Positions 53,871-64,000 of a stretch of 64,000 nucleotides of DNA are shown here, piece after piece; the stretch's first letter is position 1; every line of letters begins with the position of its first letter. The notes beneath the pieces were generated by a model. That model ran no database searches, had not been told where the DNA came from, and worked only from the letters and a program-made list of their open reading frames with translations. Where the stretch lies: contig JAPYMA010003004.1 in assembly GCA_035041965.1 (NCBI GenBank), positions 62,001-126,000 of the forward strand, read 5' to 3'. The position numbers and the translations under genes were made by a program. Source of the stretch: Anisakis pegreffii. Lineage: Eukaryota; Nematoda; Chromadorea; Rhabditida; Anisakidae.

Positions 53871-54248
53871 GAATTTTATTATGTTTCCTGCAAAAGTTTA
53901 AGAAATGCTGAATGCTGTTTGTTGCTGAATGAAGCAGAGTTAAAACATATCTTGCCCTTAGATGACATAATTTCAAATAGTTCAGATTCATATCGAACGT
54001 CGATTTTTAAATGTTTTGATTTCGACTTCAGAAGTTGGCCACATGATGATTCACCTCCATTCCTCTCAAGATCACTGTTTATCTTCGTTCAACTTTTTCA
54101 CTCCAACCCTAATGTAAAACTGCACTGAATGTCGTTCAATCTTCATCACCGTGAGTTTTTCGCTTAATCATAATCTCACATTCACGTGAGAGGGATAAGG
54201 CGACCGCACTAAGCATGACGAGTCAACCTGAGAAAGGAGTATTCAAAT

Positions 54249-54629
54249 ATGACTTACAACTGTTTCGAATTTATCTTGGGCCATTTGGGGCCCTCATTGA
54301 CCTCACTTGGTGTCCCTGTGGACCGCATCCTGGTGGAATTCCGAGAAACGTTGAGAGCTGCATTTGATGCATTCGCGGGCTGCAGATTGGCCGGGCATGA
54401 CTTATCTTTACGAATCATCCAAAATAATTGTTTATTGATTCATTTAAGCAGCAATTACGACTCATTACGAGTTTACGCTTCTCTTTTCATTATGGACAAA
54501 AAATTCAAGTACCGCGCATCAAAATTGCTAAGCCACCTCCCAGTCGCATATATTCTGTTCGATATTGCGAAACTTCAGCGATGCCAATATGTTCTTCCAG
54601 TGGATATGTTACTCCAACTGATTTTTTGA
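54249..54629 (+). CDS. Uninterrupted 126-codon ORF of unknown nature
   Basis: Starts at an ATG at 54249 and is unbroken to TGA at 54627-54629. The first 60 codons (..LGPSLTSLGVPVDRILVEF.., ..AAFDAFAGCRLAGHDL..) are GC-rich and protein-like, unlike the AT-rich surroundings; the second half is ordinary AT-rich DNA. There is no recognised family and no splice context. It may be a transposon fragment, a small gene, or chance. Confidence 0.25.
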   Translation: MTYNCFEFILGHLGPSLTSLGVPVDRILVEFRETLRAAFDAFAGCRLAGHDLSLRIIQNNCLLIHLSSNYDSLRVYASLFIMDKKFKYRASKLLSHLPVAYILFDIAKLQRCQYVLPVDMLLQLIF

Positions 54630-55592
54630 ATTTTTCCACCCTGGGAAGAGACTATCAAAAGCTTTACAACGATTTCGATATACCGTCAACATAATAACAT
54701 AACCTCATTTTTTCACATTGATCAGGAAATTATTCCAGTTTTGTTCGATTTCGTGAACATGAAGCATGAAACAATTCGATTTTAAATTTCTCCTTATAGC
54801 AGAGGAACCCCCAAATTGTAGCAAAGAGACAGTATTTCGGTGTAAATTTTAACTGAACTGCTGCAATTGCTGTTCTGATCGTGGGGATGAAATAATCTTG
54901 CTACACGTGCCGAGATGTCCCCATCAAAACTGCCATATAAATGGAATATACACACATTCAAGAATTGATTGATTAACATATCGATTAAAATTTATTCATC
55001 CATAAACAATATAAATGCACGCAGTCGATCAGACTACAAAGTCGAAGGCAACGCGAAAACCCGCATATGAATAGCATCGAAATTCAGAAGATATAAAAAT
55101 CAATGTGAAGGCACTTTCACGCAAATCGAGCAATCATTACTCCGCATAACAATAACAACAACGATAACGGTAAGATACTACGATTGTTTTCAGGTTCTAA
55201 TCGCCGTAGAATATCAAATAATGTTTAATTCTAGGTGACCGACTGATTGACACAGATGTGCAGGCAAAGCTAATTCTGAATTAACGGTGGTCACAACGAA
55301 ACAGCTGTATTTATCAATACGATGAAGCTTCAGAGATGAAATTGTCGCAGTCATTCGGTTTTTTCGAACTTGATTCCCCTAATCTGCATAGAAGATACCC
55401 CCATTTTGGTGATCGTAATTGAGATTTCATAAAAAAAATAGTTGGCTCATTCATGTATACCATAAAAAAAGCAGTCGTAAAAGTGCAAGTGTTAAAACCA
55501 TGTAACGGACAAGTATTATAACGTTCGAAATATAGTTATAATTGTCATTATTATTGTCGTGATGATCCTATATGAAGTGACCTAACCTAAAT

Positions 55593-55707
55593 TAGTGTGA
55601 ACTTGGGATTCGAATTTTCTCAGAAATAATCCACATGAAATCTTATTCGGGTGAGTCAAAGTACAAAAACACCGTTAATGAATACTAGTGTGAACTTGGG
55701 ATTCGAA
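55593..55707. repeat. 22-bp exact direct repeat
   Basis: TAGTGTGAACTTGGGATTCG followed by AA occurs at 55593-55614 and again at 55686-55707, 93 bases apart, just downstream of the motin gene stop. Confidence 0.8.
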
Positions 55708-55801
55708 ATCGAGCAATACCATGGAAGTATCGTTCGGTGAGATTACTGTCAATATTTGTTCAGAAAAATTATTAAGAAAATGCAGTTGATTGTGCTTATT
55801 C

Positions 55802-58800
55802 TCAAACATTCCATACCTCCTCACCAGATTTGTGATTTTCATTGTTATCATTTATCAAGAAATCACTTTTATTAATGCAGTTTTCGGGTTCCTTAGGTAC
55901 AGGATCGCTAATTCGTGGTTGCAGTCGCTGCATAATACTACTAGTGGTACCGTTAGCGATGAACGACGGAACATCATAACGTAATGGCTTAGATGAATAT
56001 GAATACCCATTCGATAATGACGACTTATACAGTTCATCAGATTGTGATGAGTCCGCAGCTAGAAACGGCATTTCTTTATAAGATGGATTATGAAGAAATG
56101 GAGAGGATATTGATGCAGATCCTTTTGAATTGATTGCATTCAAATTGGCTGATATGTTATCACTGGCCATTCCAGTTCCACTCGACAGATCCAGAGGAGT
56201 ATCTGAGAGTTGCGAGACATCATTTGCTAATTCGCACGATAACAGCGCCGACGCAGAATGTGTTCTGGAATGAGAATGTGTTGGTGCCGTAACACGTGAT
56301 CCTGATGAAGTTCGACCGTGATTATTTGCGTTGTTATTGAATCTGAAATTCGGTGAGACACTTCAGTGTCAACTTCTTCGATATTATCAATTTCTACTCG
56401 GAGATATTATTGTAAGTCACGAAATATGGCAAAAGTTACGCAAATTCTCGATATTGGACTTAGAAAATGACGAGCGCACAGTTGCCAACACTGTAAAATA
56501 ACACTGAAAACAAAGGCGACTTACTTTCAGTAAAAAACATTTACTGTTAACCTATTCTAACGCAAGAAAATACCATTTTAAATATATAAATGATAGAATC
56601 AAAGAAAAAATAAACCATGAATGAGACTGAAGAGATTGAAAGAGTTCTAACCGATTCCTGACTCGATCAGTCGTAAAACATCGTCTGTCGGCGATTTTCA
56701 AACGCATTTGTTCCATTCGAGCCATATCCTCTCGAAATCTATGAATATTCATATCATCACAACGTAATTCATTTGTCGTATTCTGCTTCTAAAACTGGAA
56801 CAAGAAATGAGTTAAAAATCATCGCACCTGCGTTCATCACCGCTACGAAGACGGTCGATTTCCCTCTGCAAAAGATTCACACGACTCTCCGAATTTTTCC
56901 GTTCCTCTTCCAATTTCTCACTTAATCGTTGTTTCTCTTCGGTTAATTCAGCTATTTTTCGATCTTTCTCACTTTTTTCCTCTTCCATTCTTTTCAATTT
57001 ACCCGACCTGAACTCATTTATGATTTCATACACAATCAGTTGAATAATTCTCAAAATCTCGCAACATCAACGCAAATATCCAGATGAGTTATCGAATGTT
57101 CACTTGCAAAATACATACAGTGTGTCGGACTGTGTCGCGATTGCCATTTTATTGCGTTGCATTTCCTCGTGGAACTTTGCTTCTAGCTCAATGACACTCT
57201 TCTCCAACTGCATTATGCGGTCATCTGTATTCATTATTCAGTAATCATTTTAATTCAATCACTTCATCAGTCTTTTTCAAACAACAGTCGAAGTTTTCCA
57301 CTTGCAGTTGAGTTTTTTCACGACCCCACTACTCTTCTAGCTTTTTATTTTGCAGCATTGATCAGTTCCGCCCACAAAATGTCAAAGCATCTCTCATAGA
57401 GGTGAGCTACCTGTTCCATTTCATTCAATTCTAACCACCATCCAAACGTATTCATTTCTTAAAGAATCATCGAAATAAAAAAGCGGCATAAACAAGAGCA
57501 AGAGCAATAAAAGTTTAATGATTGATTGACCTTTGGCATGAAGTGATTTTTTGAGTTTCGCGACAGTTTCTTCACTATCTGGACTTCGAGCACCAGCGCT
57601 CTTCTTCACACCGACCGAGACGCTTTCCTTAGCAATCTGCATCTTTAGCTGAGCATTTTCCATCTCTAGTTGAGATCGTTCCCGATTCCATTCCTCTTCT
57701 CTTTTTTGCTTATCCAATACTGACTTCTGAAGTTCACTGCTGCACAATTTGAGCAGTTTTGAGACTTGTGAAAGTATAGTATCATTTCTTAATCATATGA
57801 CGAATAAATGAGGCAGTAAACGAGACTAGATATAATGTTTGAAAAAATGTCGATGAATATCCGAACGGAATAGATATTTATAGATCAATATGAATTTTTG
57901 TAAACATCGCATCATAGCGTGTAAGAGGGCTGAAATAATTTGGGTTAGGTTTGCGAGGATTTTGTCAGCAAAACAATTTTTGAATAAGTAGATAAATGAA
58001 TACATTTCAGTCCCGAAGGAGATGAATACGTACTCACTCACCTCAACAGCTCTTTGTAAAGCTGCGGCCCGTTCGGCACCAGCCGTGAGTTCTTCAACTT
58101 CCTTATCCTTACGCCAAACCTTTTCTTGGGCGTTACTGAGAGCCTTTTCGAGAATCTGAGGAACAAATTCACTGCATTTTTTACATTCAATGAGCGTTTA
58201 CATTATTACTGTTTACATTATTCGCATACGAATCCTTTAGGAATAACAAACAAAATATGAAAACTCATTAGCAGATATTTTCGGTTGGAAACACAGTTGT
58301 TGATTTAAAAAATCACAGCATTTACCTGTATATGATTTCGCTGATCTTTCAGAGTGATTTCCAATGCTTCAATATCCATCTTTTGCCTTTCTTTACAAGC
58401 CAATAATTCTTTATCTGAAACGGTTACAATCTTACACTTTCATTAAAAACAAAAATAATGGACAGTTAGGGTGCGTGAAATCTTGATAATCAAGTAAAAG
58501 TGATGAATTGTTTATAAACATCAAAAGTATAAAAACAACAAGAGCGTCCAATTATATTACATTTGAGTTAAACTGACTTTGTGGTATCATTTCATTGAGG
58601 ATCAAATTCAGTTTATTCAACTGATCTGCCTGTGGTTCGATTTGTAATCGTTGCGTCAACTTATCAACTTGTTCGCGTAACATCTCATTTTCTGTCGCAT
58701 AACTTAAATTCATTCATTTATCACTGTATTTATTTCTATTTTTCATTCTCCTTATCTCTGTTGAAATTATTTCTTTCGATATTCCGTAAAAATAAATGTT

Positions 58801-60953
58801 GTATACAGTGATATTAATGAATGAATAATGATCTGATGAACGGAAGAGTGATAAGCAGAATCAACAAACAGAGATCAGTCAACCGCTCACCTCATCAATT
58901 GGTTCTCGAGTTTAGCTCGGATTGTCTTCTCGAGACTATCCTGACGTTCTTTCTGAGACGTTAACGTCTCGTATTCTCGTTCGATCGTTTCATATGCACT
59001 CTCCAGCTGAACTTGACTAGTTATTTTCAGGTAATGCGATCAGATGAATCATTCAATCGACTAGCGTTTACTGGTAAATTTCAATCAGAATTGAACTCAG
59101 ATACAATTTTATTCTATCAAACCCGACTGAATTTGATTATAAGTTCCTAAAATTGATTCTTATGGCACTTATGAGTATAGCAAAATTAGTCGGAAGTAAT
59201 GACCAAGAATGGGAAATTGAAAATTTGGAAGAACAACAACAGAAAATGCATTTCAAAACAATAATAGCAATACAATAATAATAGAAGTTTGCACGATCTA
59301 TACACACTATTATAGCATATATGCAACTACTAGTACATATGGATTGTGCAAACGAAACTGGGAAGAAACGGAAGAGATGAGTGAACAAATGAAGTGAACA
59401 AACTTGCTGTAAACGAGTTGTTTTCTTTTTCAAGAATTCGCATTGTTGTTTCAATGAAGAATTCTCATCTTGAAGTGCTGTCAGAAGTTTCTGACTGGTT
59501 AAGAGTTTTGCTTTGAGAGAGGACGCATTTTCACGCGTTGATGCTTCAACGGATGCTTCTTTTGAAGAAGATGCGTGTGCATATGATGGTGGTTCTGATT
59601 CACCGATTCTTTAATTCGGTTAGCATTAATATTACGATCGACCGCATTAATACGATGGCGAAAGCAATACTGATCTTTTTCTTTTTTAAGATACCACAAA
59701 GAGCAAATTAAATTTTTTTGTATTCACTGAGATTTCGTCAGAACTATTTGAACATCATGAGATCGACATCGAATAAATTATCTCGAATCGTGGGAGAGAT
59801 TTTATAAGGTATGCCCAAACTGAAGGTTATAGCGTATAGACGCAGCAAAAGATGAAACAACAAAGAATACATTTCGTTTTTTTGATCAGCGATCGTGATG
59901 AGGCATGGTTGTGAATGACTCATTGGGGGTATTTGAGGTGCTGAGGAGGACGGACTCGCGAAACTTCTGAAATCATCTCAAGTTTAATATCTCCGTACTC
60001 CTCGAATATCATTTGCTGTTTGATATTGAATCACATTCCCCTAACAAACTGGGTAAAATTATCGAAGGAACTGGATGTTGTTTTTCATGATAATAAATAA
60101 GGTTGAATAGCAAAGAATCACGAATGCCTTCTTGCATTCTGATGAGTGTTCTGTATAGAGAGAATAGCAACAAAAATTATTGGTGAGAACAATAGGGACG
60201 ATATTGACGATCATTAATAGAGAAAAGAATACTCAATGAAATTAACTGAAATTAAATGACACCTGATAATTTCATGGTTGCTGTGAACTGACATGCATTG
60301 CTGTTGTTTTTGCTGTTGTTGCAGAACTTGCGACTGATATTTATCAATCATATGCTGCAACTGAGCATCTTCTATTTGTTCTTTCTCAAGTCCATTCGCT
60401 GAAACTTCTGACGGTTCAACGATAGATGTTGAAATGATTTTGTATCAGCTCATTGGGTTCAACTGAGACAGACATTTTTGATTCATTTATGGTTCAGACT
60501 TAATGAGTTGAGCCGTTGATTCAACTGACTCAATCTCAAAGTGATACATTGCATATATTAAAAATATTCCAATGGATATATAATTTGCTGAAATTACATA
60601 AATTGTTAGCGAAAATTATATCAGTGAATGAACAACTCTTTGAAGAATATGAGACAAATTGCCTAATCAGCAAGTTCAAGAGAGTTAAATTTTTGATCAA
60701 ATAGATAGAGCTTGACCTAGAAATGAAGTGAGAAGTGAATGAGGATAAGGAGACAAGTCATTTGAATTGAAAATGACAATTACTATAAGAAACTGACTGA
60801 ACGTTTATGAAATACATGTGTAACACTTTCATTGACAGAATACTTACATTCGAACTGAATTAGGGAAAACTGATTCGATGTTATCAATGAAAAGGATGAA
60901 TTAGTATGGTACCGACCATGCCAGCTAGCAGCACTATTACCGAAGCGTTGCAT
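55802..60953 (-). CDS. Angiomotin (motin) family homologue
   Basis: Minus-strand exons in coding order: 60953-60917, 60398-60263, 59608-59415, 59011-58891, 58702-58578, 58414-58326, 58155-58038, 57764-57531, 57224-57119, 57007-56828, 56738-56652, 56342-55802 (TGA). The lengths sum to 655 codons plus stop. A Gln-rich N-terminal helix is followed by EPPSY (PPxY, at 59592-59581) and a long coiled coil. The coiled coil aligns with the motin core: YETLTSQKERQDSLEKTIR (vertebrate YESLVKSTTKRESLDKAMR), KDQRNHIQILEKALSNAQ (vertebrate EDHRRHIEILDQALSNAQ) and DDRIMQLEKSVIELEAKF. The tail is Ser/Asn-rich and ends EVWNV, a hydrophobic PDZ-ligand type. Motins are junction/cortex scaffolds that bind Merlin, bind YAP through PPxY, and bind PDZ proteins. 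The start is uncertain: ATG 60953 was chosen, while ATG 61019 in the same frame adds 22 residues. Junctions at 59415/59011 and 58038/57764 were chosen for phase. Confidence 0.8.
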
Positions 60954-62391
60954 TTGTGAAATTATTTGATGATAATTTGTTCGTTGATTTTTTCGTTTAG
61001 CGATCAAACAATGAATCATTTTAGTCAATTTATTTCATTTATTCTAATTGTAATTCACCAATACTTGATTTAAAATTTTAATTCCGAAGCCAATAATTGG
61101 AGTGAAATGAAGCAAAAAAAATCGCTTGCTGCGATATCCATTCGAAATGTGTACAGTAAACGAAACTGCAACGTGCTACATGACGGATGTTGGAAATTAT
61201 TCTTCCTTTTAGAATGAATTCTAAAGTTTTTTAGAATAATTCTTTTTAGAATTCTTTCTTTCTTTTTTTCTTTTTAGAATGAAATGGAACCAATTGAAAA
61301 ATGGTTTCCATTTCGTGAATCACTCTGATCTTTTTCCAATCAAAGTGCAAGTTGCCTTCGAATCTAATTTCATAAATATTTTTGCTCGAATTAATTCATT
61401 TTCTTGTTTTTCGATTCACACTATTCCTCGACGCATAAAAACCTAAGAAATTCTACATTAGCACATCCCAAACCACAGAATACATCACATCTAATCAGCG
61501 TTCCATCCAACTTGGAGTATCATCAATGCAGTCATTACAAATATATCACATGAAATGTTTACTCACCAATTCATCTACAGTACTTATAATAAGATGCTCA
61601 CTACTTCCATTATGTTATGAATAAACTTGTTCAAACAATTTTCTGGACTATCAAATCATAAAATTTTTATCATTTATTTCCGTCAACAAATTTGGTTTAA
61701 TTCTCCATTCCGTCTTACTGACGATGAGATTACCAGACGAAAATGAAGCAAGAAAAGAAGAGTACGCATTCTGAGCGATTAAAACGTACTAGAATCTATA
61801 TTTCAAGTTAATTTTTTTCAAAAGCTGTACGAAAAGCACTTTAAGCAATCATCAGATAATCGTTGGAACAGAACAGAAAAAGGAAAATTGAACTGATACA
61901 TATTTAAGGTGATATTATGTTCATTTTTGCTTGATAAGTAATGATTTCATTAAGAAACATAAGTTAACATAAGATTTAATTTATAAGAAGTTTCAACTCA
62001 TTAAAAATGTTGCAGTAAATCAGTGTTCCATTGCCTTCCAATGATTTGCTCGAGTGAAAAGTAACACTCAAACAGTAACCATAAGTGTTCAATTTCATAC
62101 AAAAATGTACAGAAATTGACAAAGCAACTTAAAATTTTCAATCAAGGCCATGAACAGAAATCCAATGTGATGTGGGAAGTAGACATTGAAACGATGCTCA
62201 AATCAAATATCGTCGAAACTGAAGTGAGATTATTTGTTTGTAAAAGGACTGATTCGCCATCACAGAATAACCCAAAATGATTGCAGTTTCTCGTTAATGC
62301 AAAAAGTTATTACATGCGCTGAACATTACGTGCAGTGATCAAAATTTCGAACTGTTTTCCGACAGTAACTTTATGCGAGGCTCGTACTCAC

Positions 62392-62830
62392 TTGAAAGTT
62401 GGTTATTCTCTCACAATCAGAACACATTTCCTTCAAGAAGTCCAAAAACGCTTCTCTATCTCTGATTACAACCATCACCAATAACTGGAAATTGCCTCCT
62501 TTGCAGAAAATTCTAATTTCGACCTGAGGATTACTTCCTTATCCATTCCGAACAGGTAGTTCTTGTTAAGCGTTCGCGAATTTTATGAGTGAAAAACGAA
62601 GAAATGAACAAAAAGTGAAAAAATTGAAAACAAATTCGGAAAAATGAGAATAAATAGAAGAGACCTTGTGATGAGTTTATTTTATTATTGGATGTCGAGA
62701 TGTTGTGTGCTTCATGAAGTAATGAATTCAACAATCGACCTTCATGTAAATGCATCGGACTTACTGCATGTACACGCCGATCCCTCGGCTCTATCGACCA
62801 ACTGCGTAATTCACGTCTTTCTTCAGACAT
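62392..62830 (-). CDS. Two possible 5' exons (separate gene or motin N-terminus)
   Basis: 62830-62765 begins with ATG (MSEERRELRSWSIEPRDRR...) and ends at a perfect GTAAGT donor in phase 0. 62484-62392 follows a TTCCAG acceptor, reads DREAFLDFLKEMCSDC in frame and ends at GTGAGT in phase 0. Together they give 53 charged residues. No acceptor joining them in phase to the motin exon at 60953 was found, so at least one exon is missing, or they form the start of another transcript. Confidence 0.35.
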
Positions 62831-63004
62831 TTTTTGCCTCGATCGATTCCCTCAACCTTGAGTTCAATTATTATCACCTGCTATTATATGATCATTTCAA
62901 GCAAGCGCAAAATAATAACACATCAATATTGTAGTTTCGGGGTGAACCTTTCGGATGAAGTGGTAATCTTGTAATGAAATTGCTCATGAAAGAGGGCGGT
63001 GCTA

Positions 63005-63165
63005 AATCCCAAAGTGTGAAGGCTGAATGAGGCTCAGCTTCATTCAGTGCGAAATGGAGTGCACCTCAGTTTGAGCATAAGTTTGAGGCTAAATCCCGTA
63101 GTGAACCCGACCCCACGGTAAAGTAAGCCCAGTTTGAGGTTAGTGTGTAGCCTTGCCTCTTTTCA
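63005..63165. repeat. Degenerate GAGGCT/TTTGAGG-rich repeat
   Basis: Irregular recurrences of GAGGCT, CAGTTTGAG, TTTGAGG and AATCCC. The word set resembles the reverse complement of 53571-53870, so the two may be decayed copies of one repeat family flanking the motin gene. Confidence 0.35.
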
Positions 63166-63769
63166 TGAACACGTCAAATGCAAGTTGCTTCATCTCCTAT
63201 GGGTAAGTTAAAAATTGTCGAAGTTCTGCTTGACAAGAACTTCACGTAGTAGAGACGCGATGTTCCGCAGGTTATCACGCAAAGATGTGAACATAATCGC
63301 CAATGTGTTTTGCAAGCAGCTGGATGGTTCCAATAATGAAATTACATCAATAACCGTATACGGATCACTAATCGACTTAAGCTTGAATTTAAATAAGGAC
63401 GACACTGCCAGTACTCAACACCATGCAATGCTCATGACGAAACTCAATATCACGGTCACTAAAAAATAAGAATACAAAACGGTGACGATATGAACGCGAC
63501 AACAGTCGTGATTAAAATAAGGAATGTGCCACTGTATTCTGGTACGATATATCGATTGATTTTGCAACCAACTGCGAAGGAATCGCGATGTGTTCATTGG
63601 GAGACTGCCAACATGTGAAATATCAAATAAAGAAGGCGTATCTATATTCCGTCATGGGCAAGCTGACTAAACCGCAGTCGGTGATTGGGTTTTATCACAT
63701 CGAATAGATAGCTCATGCACCTTCTGGAGGCGAACGATCAAGACCAGTGATGCATAGCTTGAAAAAAGA

Positions 63770-63935
63770 AGGCTCACAAGGCCCACTTGAAAAAGGCTTG
63801 TTAGCTCCGGCTCCGCACTTTTTAAAATTATGGCTCCAGCTCCAGCCTCACTTTTTCAAAATTTCGCGTTCGGCTCTGGCTCCAGTTCGAAAATTTCCTC
63901 CGCTCCGCTCCGGTTTCGATTTCGGAGGAATCCGA
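63770..63935. repeat. Degenerate GCTCC-rich repeat
   Basis: Clusters of GGCTCC, GCTCCG and CAGCTCCAG alternate with T/A-rich spacers (ACTTTTTAAAATTATGGCTC; TCACTTTTTCAAAATTTCG), giving an uneven period of roughly 30-40 bp. The base composition is unlike the rest of the window. Confidence 0.6.
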
Positions 63936-64000
63936 ATTCGGAGAAGAATTACCGTACAAGTCTTAACTCCAGTTACTGAATGTTGCTGTCTTTTTTGAAG

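Noticed and set aside
63215..63469. 84-codon plus-strand frame near the right end
   Set aside because: Non-ATG start, no domain, overlapped by an antisense frame, and next to repeat DNA.
1..64000. tRNA, rRNA, CRISPR or operon-type features
   Set aside because: No tRNA B-box with matching cloverleaf, no rRNA-like blocks, no regularly spaced repeats with unique spacers, and no tightly spaced co-directional genes were seen.

Overview
The window is nuclear DNA of a nematode. It is AT-rich, with many short introns ending in TTTCAG-type acceptors and no operons of bacterial type. It carries a giant EB-module protein of a kind I know only from nematodes. I cannot name the species. Gene models were built by hand from splice signals, reading-phase continuity and family resemblance. 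For the four models with both ends in the window, exon lengths sum to a whole number of codons.

Layout. (1) 1-19411, plus strand: the 3' part of a very large secreted-type gene, 42 visible exons and about 2327 residues. It holds roughly 30 Cys-rich EB modules, two long low-complexity linkers, and a C-terminal chitin/polysaccharide deacetylase-like domain whose metal-binding and catalytic residues look lost. (2) 28328-22581, minus strand: a SCHIP1 (schwannomin/Merlin-interacting protein) homologue, 6 exons, 651 residues, convergent with gene 1. (3) 28.4-41.0 kb: a 12.6 kb stretch with no convincing gene. (4) 40979-43208, plus: a STAR/KH RNA-binding protein of the quaking/ASD-2/GLD-1 group. (5) 51527-46644, minus: a 464-residue protein I do not recognise, 10 exons, with a poly(A) signal just after the stop. 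(6) 51.6-55.8 kb: a mixed zone with a 30-bp minisatellite, a GC-rich patch, short orphan ORFs and degenerate repeats. (7) 60953-55802, minus: an angiomotin (motin) family homologue, 12 exons, 655 residues, with a PPSY motif and a hydrophobic PDZ-type C-terminus. (8) 61-64 kb: two possible 5' exons on the minus strand, then repetitive DNA.

How the genes relate. SCHIP1 and motins are both partners of Merlin/NF2 in other animals and both feed into Hippo signalling. Finding both within 40 kb on the same strand is the most intriguing neighbourhood feature. The EB/deacetylase-like protein should act outside the cell in chitin- or cuticle-type matrix, and its damaged active site suggests binding or scaffolding rather than catalysis. 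The STAR protein would act on RNA. Nothing in the sequence shows that the genes are co-regulated.
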